A DNA stretch of 64,000 nucleotides. Source: Serratia silvae (GTDB lineage Bacteria; Pseudomonadota; Gammaproteobacteria; Enterobacterales; Enterobacteriaceae). Made by a program: the position numbers and the translations under genes. Below are positions 1-7,517 of the stretch, one piece after another. Numbering within the stretch: position 1 is the stretch's first letter; each line of letters opens with the position of its first letter. The stretch lies in the NCBI RefSeq assembly GCF_023282985.1, contig NZ_JAGQDC010000002.1:1-64000 (forward strand). The letters run 5' to 3'. Below the pieces are notes generated by a model. The model was given only the letters and a program-made list of their open reading frames with translations, was not told where the DNA came from and did no database searches.

Positions 1-97
1 TACTAATGACGCCGGATATATGGTCGCAAACCGTATCGAACCAGTACTTGTGACACCCGGGGCGTCCATATATGGTCAAGTAAAACCGGACACCGAT

Positions 98-935
98 TTA
101 GGCACATTGTTGTAGTCGTCGTTCGTATTCATCCGGCGAGATATTTCCCAGCCGGTAATACCGCCGCTTCAGATTATAAAAACTGTCGATATAATCGATA
201 ACGTCTGCAATACCCTGACTTCGGGTTTCATAGCGACAATAGTTAACCCTTTCTCCTTTCAGGCTGCGGAAAAACCTCTCTGTAACCGCATTATCCAGAC
301 AATTGCCCTTGCGGCTCATGCTGCCCGTCACATCAAGCTCCTGCTGGCAGGATTGGAACTATACTGTACTGTGCCCCCTGAACGCTATGGAACACGACTG
401 GGCCTGTTGGCCGTCGTTTATTCATCGCCAGCCGTAATGCCCGGATAGTCAGGGTGCTGTCCGGCTTGTCTGAGAAGGCCCAGCTCACTATTTTTCTTGA
501 ACATAAGTCCATGACAATAGCCAGATACAACCAGCCCTGAGCCGTGCGAAGATAGGTGATATCTCCTGACCACCAGGTATTCAATGTCTCTGGATTAAAT
601 TGCCGATTCAGTAGGTTATCCGCCACTACTGCTGGTTTTCCACCTCGTGGATAGCGGCGACGTCCAGGACGCTTTGCAACCAGCAACAGGGTTTTCATTA
701 TCTGACGAATGCGGTATCGGCCAACGTTAAAACCCTGCTCACGCAACTCAATACACATGCGTCGACTGCCGTACGTCGCATCCATTTCAGCATGAACATG
801 CTTAGCCGCCGCATGAAGCATAAGAACCTCGGCTTTTAGCGCTGGCCGCTTGCTCCGGGCGTAAAATACACTGCGCGTAAGCGACAGGCAGCGGCATACC
901 TGCTGGATGTTTGCACCGGCCTTCTTCAGCTTCAC
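98..935 (-). pseudogene. IS3-family transposase orfB, frameshifted and catalytically mutated
   Basis: This is the rve integrase-core half of an IS3-type transposase. The N-terminal HTH_21-like part and the first DDE aspartate (WWSGDITYL) are intact. The motif that is normally HSDQG reads HSVQG, which removes the second catalytic aspartate. A few codons later (about 345-365) a one-base length change moves the frame and gives an early stop. The rest of the domain, including the third acidic residue in the NAVTERFF segment, continues in the other frame down to 98. In a working element OrfAB is made by -1 slippage at the A5G run near 941-946, where orfA and orfB overlap. Confidence 0.85.
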
Positions 936-1240
936 CGCGACTTTTTGTCGTTGTTCATTTCCATGGCGAAGAAGGCCGAAGCTTTTTTTAACAGGTCATT
1001 GTCGCTCTGAAGCTGACGTACCTGCTTTTCAAGCTCCTGTATTCGCCGTTGTTCAGATGTAATGGCACTGGCTGCCGGAGTCTCGCCACGAACTTCTCCG
1101 CGATACTGGTGTAGCCAGCGTTGCAATGTTGAAAGACCAATGTTCATTGTTTCAGCAGCTTGTGTCACCGGGTAGTTGTGCTGAAGGACCAGATTGACAC
1201 ATTCCTGTTTGAACTCATGGGTAAACGTTTTTCTGCGCAT
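932..1240 (-). CDS. IS3-family transposase OrfA
   Basis: About 102 residues. An N-terminal helix-turn-helix (FTHEFKQECVNLVL, then TQAAETMNIGLSTLQRW) is followed by a leucine-zipper segment (IQELEKQVRQLQSDNDLLKKA), the usual layout of IS3-family OrfA. The ATG at 1240 follows a GAGGTGAG ribosome-binding site; an in-frame GTG at 1246 overlaps that site and is less likely. The C-terminus overlaps orfB at an AAAAAG slippery run. The frame is intact, but with a dead OrfB it can only make the DNA-binding half of the transposase. Confidence 0.85.
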   Translation of the reverse strand: MRRKTFTHEFKQECVNLVLQHNYPVTQAAETMNIGLSTLQRWLHQYRGEVRGETPAASAITSEQRRIQELEKQVRQLQSDNDLLKKASAFFAMEMNNDKKSR

Positions 1241-1302
1241 TCTCACCTCGTTAGTGCTGCTTATTATATTTCTAACAAAGTGTCCGGGATGATTAGACCA
1301 TT

Positions 1303-1458
1303 ACAACAGGGAGCATCCCATCTGGGAATATTACAATTAGTTCATATACAGGAGACGCGGTTATTAATGGAGGTGGAACAACAGCTACACTAGCCGTAGC
1401 GGGGCTCAGAAAATATTTCATTGAGTGCGTTTCCGGTGCGTGGTATGTCGTAAGTTAA
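1303..1458 (+). pseudogene. C-terminal tip of a phage tail fibre or tailspike gene, cut by the IS
   Basis: Directly right of the IS an open frame of 51 codons, without its own start, ends at 1458. It is Gly/Thr/Ser-rich beta-type sequence (GNITISSYTGDAVING) and ends SGAWYVVS, like the tips of many lambdoid tail fibres and like the end of the exported protein at 5174-6433 (TYWYIY). On the left of the IS, frame 2 (from position 2) is also open up to the IS, but the two sides do not join cleanly in frame. Recognition rests on sequence character only. Confidence 0.5.
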
Positions 1459-1848
1459 ATTACTGCCGCTATGGATAGCGGCTATTCATAATAACAGGGA
1501 GTGCAATGACTCCCATTAATCCTATTTGCATAATTATCTCTGTAGCTTGCAGTTCGTATGAGCGGACCTTCCTTATGATACTATGTAATACATGATTCCA
1601 TCACCATAAATAGAAGTAACATTAATTTTATCTGATTTTTTTATTTTGGCATTCCTTCTCCGCCCGAGAAGTCATTGCTACGCACTGGAAATGCTGATGC
1701 TTGCTTGAGTACGCGCCGCAACACCTTGATGATCAACCCGTAGGTTCCAGCCGGTTAGCGATTATTGAGATAATGGCTATTGCATTACGGCGGTTGTGAG
1801 TGCATAATTTTATGGATATTTTAACATTTTCAGATACTAACCAGGGCG
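1459..1848. other. AT-rich intergenic stretch with two stem-loops
   Basis: No convincing gene. Two hairpins follow the tail-tip fragment: GCCGCTA/TAGCGGC at 1465-1482 and GGGAGT/ACTCCC at 1497-1514. They could end transcription from the left, though neither has a strong T-run. The remainder (about 1520-1848) presumably holds the promoter of the polymerase gene, but I see no clear -35/-10 pair. Confidence 0.5.
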
Positions 1849-3081
1849 ATGACAGTGATTAATGTTGATAGCGGCACACCCAATAATACAATGAGGCTAA
1901 GAAAGTGGAACGCTTATGTTTTTAACATCCTTTTGAGTGTTGGTGCAAAGTTTATTTTCATAATTCCATTTGCTGCAATTTTGCTTTTCAAAAGTAAAGA
2001 TACAAAGGTGAATCTATCTAAAACATTGGCACGGGCTTTAATTGTATCATTGCCAATGCTAATTATATTGACAATGCTATCCCTGTATTCAATCGCATCC
2101 GGTAATAGCTTGGATTTTGTCTTTTTTGAGGCTAGAGATGTTTTTATTGCAATTTTCTTGCTTTCAATAATGATTGCAGCTACAAGAAACGAATTTGACA
2201 CACACAGAATGGTTGCAAGTGTAGAGAAAGTTGTTGCTTTTATTGGGCTTATAAAAGTAGGGATGATTTTGTATTGCGCCTTAACGGGAATGTCTCTATA
2301 TTTGATGGTGAAGGGGCTTTCAGAGTTCATGGGTTGGACTTTGCAGTCTTATACAACATCGGTAAACTTTATTGCCAGGGTCCAGTTCCCCTACGACTGC
2401 ATTATACCTTTAGTTCTTTTCTTTTCATTTTCAAAACTACTGCAAGGCGACGGGAATAGAAAAGAGAGACTGTTGGTCATATCACTTATATTAATATCTG
2501 TTTTCTTTACAATGTCGCGCGCCTTTTGGGCCCTAAGTTTAGTGATGATATTTACTGCGGTCCTTCTTAACTCGTCGATGAAAAAAATATTTACTTTCTT
2601 TGCAATGGCATTTGTATCGTTACTTATTGTTTATTTTTCAGCATCAAGATATATAGACGAAGCTGTCTCATCAAGGATTAATGCAGAAACCAACTACTCA
2701 TCTGACAGCTATAGGATAATGCAAAATAACAAACTGATTAATAAGTTTGACAGCGCTCCTATGCTAGGCAAGGGAATTGGTTACTTCATTCCTGATTTTA
2801 CAAGAGCGGTGGGGGATGCAAGATATACATATGAATCTCAACTATTGTCAATGTTCATGAAGATCGGCTTGCTTGGGGTTATAGCATTGTTTGGATCATT
2901 TATATATACATGCTTTGCATATGACGATTCATATAAAAACAAGCCAATTAAAAAGATAATGATAAAGTGCATTATGATTTTATCATGGTTAGGAATGGGG
3001 GCTGTGAATCCGCTTCTTTTTGTTACTAATGGTGCGATGATGCTTTATCTTGCATCGCGAACTAATTACTTCATCAAATAA
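1849..3081 (+). CDS. Wzy/O-antigen-ligase-like polysaccharide polymerase
   Basis: A 410-residue integral membrane protein with about ten hydrophobic segments spread over its length. A large hydrophilic loop lies near residues 270-310 (RYIDEAVSSRINAETNYSSD), followed by LGKGIGYFIPDF. This loop-plus-helices layout, with the G-x-G-x-G-like motif after the loop, is typical of Wzy polymerases and O-antigen ligases (Wzy_C type). Such proteins act in the inner membrane and join O-antigen units on the periplasmic side. Low GC and position beside an O-acyltransferase and phage remnants suggest a prophage polymerase that alters chain linkage, by analogy with the beta-polymerase of Pseudomonas phage D3. 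The start has only a weak AGGG Shine-Dalgarno; a GTG six bases downstream is an alternative. Ligase and polymerase cannot be separated by eye. Confidence 0.7.
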   Translation: MTVINVDSGTPNNTMRLRKWNAYVFNILLSVGAKFIFIIPFAAILLFKSKDTKVNLSKTLARALIVSLPMLIILTMLSLYSIASGNSLDFVFFEARDVFIAIFLLSIMIAATRNEFDTHRMVASVEKVVAFIGLIKVGMILYCALTGMSLYLMVKGLSEFMGWTLQSYTTSVNFIARVQFPYDCIIPLVLFFSFSKLLQGDGNRKERLLVISLILISVFFTMSRAFWALSLVMIFTAVLLNSSMKKIFTFFAMAFVSLLIVYFSASRYIDEAVSSRINAETNYSSDSYRIMQNNKLINKFDSAPMLGKGIGYFIPDFTRAVGDARYTYESQLLSMFMKIGLLGVIALFGSFIYTCFAYDDSYKNKPIKKIMIKCIMILSWLGMGAVNPLLFVTNGAMMLYLASRTNYFIK

Positions 3082-3086
3082 ATAAA

Positions 3087-3120
3087 AGCCATGCAGTAAA
3101 CTGCATATTGCTGCATGGCT
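3087..3120. terminator. Bidirectional terminator between wzy-like and oafA-like genes
   Basis: A perfect 10-bp stem (AGCCATGCAG / CTGCATGGCT) with a 14-nt loop, flanked by A-rich sequence on the left. It lies between two convergent genes. Confidence 0.7.
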
Positions 3121-3130
3121 CTCTAAAATA

Positions 3131-4951
3131 TCAAATTCGCGTCATTTTCTTTATTTCTTTAACATATACTTCTGCCCACTCCTTAGTTAAGTGGTTCCTG
3201 TCAAACATATACGGAATATCATTTCCAATAAAATAATTACACTTAGACTCAATGCAGTTTAAATTGAACACATCGAGATAATGAAGCTCGGTGCTTTTAA
3301 AATCATCAATCATGACATTATTAATTTCTTCTGAGTCTTTTGTCACAAGCTTGTCTATGCGCAGTCTATCAACTTTTTGTGCTATCTTATAGAAATCGAT
3401 TTCGAATGTTTTTGTTTGGCCAATAACATATACTTTGGCGTCTTTTTTGTTTGCAAGAGATGCATTCAGTTTTTCTAATAAATTGTATTCGTTAAATGCC
3501 ACCCAGTTTGCCGATATGAAAATGCCGTCAACTTTGTTGTTCTTAAGAAAATCATCATAGATATAGTTTATAAGCTTCTGGCAATAGCTTGATGGATCTA
3601 TTGATGCTATCGGAATGCATCCGCTGGCAGTGGCCTGCATAACATTATAGTCAGTGAATTCCTCTCTCATAGCCTGAGAAAACTCAGCCGCATGGCTATC
3701 TCCAATCAGGAGGATATTTTTCTTTTCTGATGATGGCGTTAAGCACTTTTCTTTGTCAAAGAAAGACACGTCATTGTACTTTGTTGTTAAGAAGCATATA
3801 CCGTTGTCATTGCCAAATTGCTTAATCCGTATTGCGTTATCTGAGTAGTATTTGTACTCTTCCAGCTTAATGGTTCGATCTGATATCCAATATTTACTTA
3901 AGCCAATAGATGACACGGCAAATGCCAGAAGAGAGAATGCCGTTGCGGCAGAAACCGCCTTGATCCCCTTTAAATTCCTAATGTTCTCAAAGTATCTGTA
4001 TGAAACGAACCCCAGAGCCACCGACAGCGCGATACCAACTGTTGAGCTTAACGGATTGAACTCAATAGAGTTGTTAGCCATATAGGCAACAACAGGCCAA
4101 TGGAATAGATATATTGAGTAAGATGCCTTTCCTATCAACTGGATTGGTGAGAACCTGAACACTGTCGATTCATTGCTCACACATGCATTTATTACAGCAG
4201 CAGCGCAAAGGGTTGGGATAAGCGTCAATGATCCCGGCCACGTATTCCCTTCTTTGACCAGGACGCAAAATGCAACGATGATTAAAATTGAGGCTATCTC
4301 TGTTGTTCTTTTGTAGTTGTTTTTGAACTTGTGTGCTGACACATACGCACCAAGCATCAACTCCCACATTCTTGTAGGCAATAAGTAGAAAGAGGCGTCC
4401 TGGTGGTTTCTGCTTATAAATATGCACAAGCATAGTGAAAGGATAATGGTGGAAAGATAAAACGCATTCCTATACCTACCAAGCATATTGCCGATGGTGA
4501 TGATTGCTGGGAATATTAAGTAATACTGCCACTCAAGAGAGAGGGACCACGTATGGAGCAACCAGTTCAAGTCAGACGAACCAGAGAAGTAGCCGCCACT
4601 TGTGATCCAGTAGTAGATGTTTGATGTGAATGTGAGTGCGGAAGCTGCCTGCTTAAATGCAGACTTAACGCCATCGGGTGTTTCTGTTGCCAGGACAACG
4701 GCAAACGCTAAAACGGACATTACAAGAAGCGCAGGGTAGATGCGGTTAAATCTCTTCTTGTAAAATCCCATTACCCAGCCGTGCTTTTTCATCTCTTTGC
4801 TGCAAATCTCTTGCATGAGAAAGCCGGAAATAACGAAGAACACATCAACACCAGCAAATCCACCGTACGATGGCCCGATCTTGAAGTGGAACAAGACAAC
4901 CATGGTTACCGCCAAAAATCGCAACCCATTAATATCTAGTCTGAAATTCAT
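3131..4951 (-). CDS. O-antigen O-acyltransferase, OafA/YrhL type with SGNH domain
   Basis: 606 residues from ATG 4951; a GTG at 4963 would add four. Residues 1 to about 345 form an acyltransferase-3 membrane domain with about ten helices. The R-x10-H motif (RFLAVTMVVLFH) in the first helix is needed by this family to move an acyl group across the inner membrane. The C-terminal 240 residues form a periplasmic SGNH hydrolase-like domain with GDSHAAEF as the nucleophile block and DRNHLTKEW as the Asp/His block. This fused layout is that of Salmonella OafA, which acetylates O-antigen sugars. The gene converges on the polymerase-like gene and belongs to the same low-GC prophage block. The function is well supported; the acceptor sugar is unknown. 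Confidence 0.85.
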   Translation of the reverse strand: MNFRLDINGLRFLAVTMVVLFHFKIGPSYGGFAGVDVFFVISGFLMQEICSKEMKKHGWVMGFYKKRFNRIYPALLVMSVLAFAVVLATETPDGVKSAFKQAASALTFTSNIYYWITSGGYFSGSSDLNWLLHTWSLSLEWQYYLIFPAIITIGNMLGRYRNAFYLSTIILSLCLCIFISRNHQDASFYLLPTRMWELMLGAYVSAHKFKNNYKRTTEIASILIIVAFCVLVKEGNTWPGSLTLIPTLCAAAVINACVSNESTVFRFSPIQLIGKASYSIYLFHWPVVAYMANNSIEFNPLSSTVGIALSVALGFVSYRYFENIRNLKGIKAVSAATAFSLLAFAVSSIGLSKYWISDRTIKLEEYKYYSDNAIRIKQFGNDNGICFLTTKYNDVSFFDKEKCLTPSSEKKNILLIGDSHAAEFSQAMREEFTDYNVMQATASGCIPIASIDPSSYCQKLINYIYDDFLKNNKVDGIFISANWVAFNEYNLLEKLNASLANKKDAKVYVIGQTKTFEIDFYKIAQKVDRLRIDKLVTKDSEEINNVMIDDFKSTELHYLDVFNLNCIESKCNYFIGNDIPYMFDRNHLTKEWAEVYVKEIKKMTRI

Positions 4952-5173
4952 TTTAAGTTTCACGAACGTTATAAGTTTGACGCAATCATAGCAACGAGGA
5001 GGGATTGCAGCAAGTGCGGCTGCGGTGTGGTGGTATTTGTAACCACATGAAAATGCTAGGTATAATATCTAATATGACTTTAAGGAATATGGCCACCAAG
5101 CATGCCGGTTGATCTCAAACCATGACACTGAGAGAATAAAGTTACTTATCTATGAAAAGTTGAATTTGACATT

Positions 5174-6433
5174 ATGCACCTTAAGATGATGAAAATTGTG
5201 TTCTTGTGTGCTTTGGCGCATATCGTAATGCCAGCAACAGCGGCAGAGGTGGAGCTAAATGCACTGGGGAGACTTAACCCTGTTCCCCACAAACTTCCCG
5301 ATAGTTACGCATCTGGTTACTATGCTTCCAAAGACACATATGGCATGCGAAGCAGTGCTGTTGTTGCCGCGTTCATGGCGAACTCACGCTATCCTTTCGA
5401 CTTCCCAATTATTGGCATACCGTATGTTAAATCCCTTGCTTACTACCAAAATCGCGATTCTGTAGGTCTTTATGCTGACAACACGGCTCCAAAGTTAAAA
5501 GAATGGGAGGTTATTAAGTCAGGGAGTTTCACACCAACATCATTTACATCAAAGGAAGTTGATGCGGTAAACATAAAGCCAGGGATGATTATAGATACAA
5601 TGCACAATCCTAAATGGTCATCCTACGTTGTGTCTGTTTCGGAAGGTAAAATTATCACGGCAGGCTGGGTTAGCACTAAAACTAAAAGAATGGGGACCCC
5701 AACAAATGACGCGGGAATTACAATAAATCCGATAACTAAAATATGGGCTACAAACTTTAATATGTTTCTTCCGGAAAATGGAAGGGCAAAGATGGGTGTA
5801 ATTCAAGAAAATGCCATCGTAAATAATATTGAACCAAATCCTAAAGTCATTAATGGAATAGATACTGTTGTTTTGCCAATCTCACGATATGGAGGAACGG
5901 CAGCTTACCTCAGCAGATCAGCTGTCAGTGGGTTCAAGCAGCAATGGATTTTCGGCTTCCTGTCTCAAGGAAATAATATTAGTTTTGCTAGCGCGAATAC
6001 TAATGCGAGTAGTCCAAAAACAAGCTTCCTTGAGTCTTCTAGCGCTGATGATGGGTTGCTATTTGAAGGGAAGAATAAAAATAGTTCTGTACTGTGGAAG
6101 GACGGGAAAAGGGTAGTGTCAGTCATAGGCCCAAAGGGACTTATCGAAAAAATCGGCTACAAGACTGCCGTAGCTAAGACAAGCATGCAACTTTCTGACC
6201 GCGTGGGTAGATATCTAATCAGTCCAGATGGGGAGATAACATTAACACTACCGAAAAAAGAAAGTGTGTTCGCAGGGTACACGATGAAGCTTATGAAGGT
6301 TTCTCCATCTGACTCAGTTGTCGTTTTCAAATCGCCAGACAGCAACGTCAACGGTGCTTCATCTGCGAAGATTTCTGGCGGGCCGTGGAATAAGGAAGCG
6401 GTTTTCGACGGAACTTACTGGTACATATACTAA
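5174..6433 (+). CDS. Exported protein with phage tailspike-like body, function unknown
   Basis: 419 residues. A clear Sec signal peptide (residues about 6-24, core IVFLCALAHIVMPA, then TAAEVEL) is followed by about 390 residues of beta-type sequence with no membrane segment. The middle (about 170-200: NDAGITINPITKIWATNFNMFL) resembles the insertion or head domain of enterobacterial phage tailspikes. The last about 80 residues end like a fibre tip (VFDGTYWYIY). Real tailspikes have no signal peptide, so this looks like a tail-type fold rerouted to the periplasm or outside. Neighbours are an O-acyltransferase (divergent) and an O-antigen polymerase-like gene. A role in lysogenic conversion, such as handling or masking O-antigen, is inference only. 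The start is uncertain: ATG 5174, 5186 and 5189 are all in frame with poor Shine-Dalgarno sites. Confidence 0.6.
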   Translation: MHLKMMKIVFLCALAHIVMPATAAEVELNALGRLNPVPHKLPDSYASGYYASKDTYGMRSSAVVAAFMANSRYPFDFPIIGIPYVKSLAYYQNRDSVGLYADNTAPKLKEWEVIKSGSFTPTSFTSKEVDAVNIKPGMIIDTMHNPKWSSYVVSVSEGKIITAGWVSTKTKRMGTPTNDAGITINPITKIWATNFNMFLPENGRAKMGVIQENAIVNNIEPNPKVINGIDTVVLPISRYGGTAAYLSRSAVSGFKQQWIFGFLSQGNNISFASANTNASSPKTSFLESSSADDGLLFEGKNKNSSVLWKDGKRVVSVIGPKGLIEKIGYKTAVAKTSMQLSDRVGRYLISPDGEITLTLPKKESVFAGYTMKLMKVSPSDSVVVFKSPDSNVNGASSAKISGGPWNKEAVFDGTYWYIY

Positions 6434-6450
6434 CGTGCAAGTTTTACGAC

Positions 6451-6738
6451 CTAGCTGCATGAAGTGTGCCGTGAGTAATCTCGGCATACTTTCTTCCCTT
6501 CCCAATCCACACCAAGCTTCACCTCTTCATAGGTATCACATAGTCGTAAGCCTTCACCGCTTCAAAGTCAGCGAATGGCTCAGGGGAAGCTCTGCGCCAA
6601 ATAGACATCTAGCCAATACTGGCCTTCTTCGTCGTGCCACACGCAGAATGAGTCGCTGTCGTCGTAATGTGGATCCGGGTAAGCATCGTTTTCGGTCATG
6701 CAGTAAATGGCCCGTTCCAAAACTCTCACTTTACGCAT
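6451..6738 (-). pseudogene. Small phage-type gene with two compensating frameshifts
   Basis: Starting at ATG 6738, twelve bases after the integrase remnant's stop, an acidic protein reads MRKVRVLERAIYCMTEN through VYLAQSFP and then hits a stop at a CCCC run (about 6582). One base off, the frame continues EPFADFEAVKAYD. The original frame is open again from about 6540 (CDTYEEVKLGVDW) to a stop at 6451. The three pieces join into one plausible protein of about 95 residues, so the gene seems broken by a +1 and a -1 change. The family was not recognised. Alternatively these are two short overlapping genes, which I think is less likely. Confidence 0.5.
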
Positions 6739-6750
6739 AGGTCGCTCCAG

Positions 6751-7134
6751 TTAATCCACGTTACCATCTATCCAATCAGCCCACCACTGCATCATTTCTC
6801 GCCGCGTATCAAGATAGATAGCATGGTTGTATATTCCTCGAGTATCTGCCGCCGCCTTCTTCTCTTGCTTCTTTAGTGCCTGCTTCTGCTCGCCAGGATC
6901 GACCTCAACCAGCAGCTTCATTTTGGCTTCTGATTGCTTTGAGCGAGCTTCAGTAAGGCTTACCTCTGGGTACGGGCCAATAACTAGCGTTTTCTCTTTC
7001 CCGTCAAACCGATAGCGCATGTGCCACACCTTCTTGCCGGTGACCGGTACAAAGAGGAATAGGCCGCCAGCATCAGCCAGGCGGTAGGCTTTGTCTTTTG
7101 GCTTCGCTGCGTCTATCTGCTTGACCGTTAGCAT
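6751..7134 (-). pseudogene. P4-type tyrosine integrase with catalytic domain deleted
   Basis: 127 residues against about 400 for the family. Residues 1 to about 95 are the DUF4102 arm-binding domain of P4-like integrases (MLTVKQIDAAKPKDKAYRLAD ..., VGPYPEVSLTEAR-like segment). They run into residues about 100-127 (YNHAIYLDTRREMMQWWADW), which match the extreme C-terminus of the same proteins. The core-binding and catalytic parts with the R-H-R-Y residues are missing, consistent with an internal in-frame deletion of about 280 codons. The gene points away from the tRNA 3' end, the usual position of int at attL or attR. It cannot catalyse excision. It might still bind its arm sites. Confidence 0.85.
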
Positions 7135-7210
7135 GTGGGCATAATTCCGGGGTGTTTTTTGATTGTGCCCACAATATGCCCGTAAAAGTTCGTTGTAGCC
7201 AATGCTTGTC

Positions 7211-7273
7211 GGTTCGTGTGGGTTCGTGTCGATTTCTTCGGCGGTTTTACTGTGGCTGGGTTTTGTTCGTGTG
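7211..7273. repeat. Direct repeats next to the att site, possible integrase arm sites
   Basis: The 10-mer GGTTCGTGTG occurs at 7211-7220, as GGTTCGTGTC at 7221-7230, and as TGTTCGTGTG at 7264-7273. It lies between the integrase start and the tRNA 3' end, where P4-type integrases bind arm sites. The role is inferred from position. Confidence 0.4.
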
Positions 7274-7297
7274 GGGTGATGCCAGTTCGCATCAATG

Positions 7298-7372
7298 TGG
7301 TGTCCCCTGCAGGAATCGAACCTGCAACTAGCCCTTAGGAGGGGCTCGTTATATCCATTTAACTAAGGGGAC
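7298..7372 (-). tRNA. argW: tRNA-Arg (anticodon CCU)
   Basis: Read on the minus strand, a 75-nt cloverleaf runs from GTCCCCT (acceptor 5' strand) to AGGGGAC, a discriminator A, and an encoded CCA. The anticodon stem AGCCC/GGGCT encloses the loop CTCCTAA, giving anticodon CCU, which reads AGG. The T-arm holds GGTTCGATTCC. The neighbour yfdC is the same as next to E. coli argW, also a prophage target. The 3' end faces the integrase remnant, so this gene is the attachment site. Confidence 0.95.
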
Positions 7373-7517
7373 ACGGCGGGCGCAGTATACCCATTTTTAC
7401 GCTCGGGTTTAAGGGGCTATTGGTCTGATTGCCTGAAATATAATCGGTTTTCTTTCGTTCTGCCCCATTTTCCCGATTATTCACCTCTTACTGTGCCGCG
7501 AACTGGTTGGAGAAGTT

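Larger units (their letters stand above)
73..1300 (-). mobile_element. IS3-family insertion sequence, inactivated
   Basis: A 1228-bp element with imperfect terminal inverted repeats. The ends at 73-93 and 1300-1280 both begin TGGTC and end CCGGACAC, matching at 16 of 21 positions. It carries overlapping orfA and orfB on the minus strand, as IS3-family elements do. Flanking triplets (ATA on the left, TTA on the right) are not identical, so no target-site duplication is evident. The transposase reading frame is broken (see orfB), so this copy cannot move on its own. The subgroup was not determined. Confidence 0.85.
1..7372. mobile_element. Degenerate prophage at tRNA-Arg(CCU), left end outside the window
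   Basis: This AT-rich block differs in base composition from the GC-rich genes to its right. It lies against the 3' end of a tRNA-Arg(CCU) gene, a common integration target. Phage traits seen are an integrase remnant next to the tRNA, a phage-like tail-tip coding fragment, an exported protein of tailspike type, and O-antigen modification genes of the lysogenic-conversion kind. No capsid, terminase, lysis or replication gene is visible. The integrase and a small gene are broken and an IS has inserted, so the element is almost certainly immobile. The far att copy would lie left of position 1. The right edge is well supported; the left edge is unknown. Confidence 0.75.
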
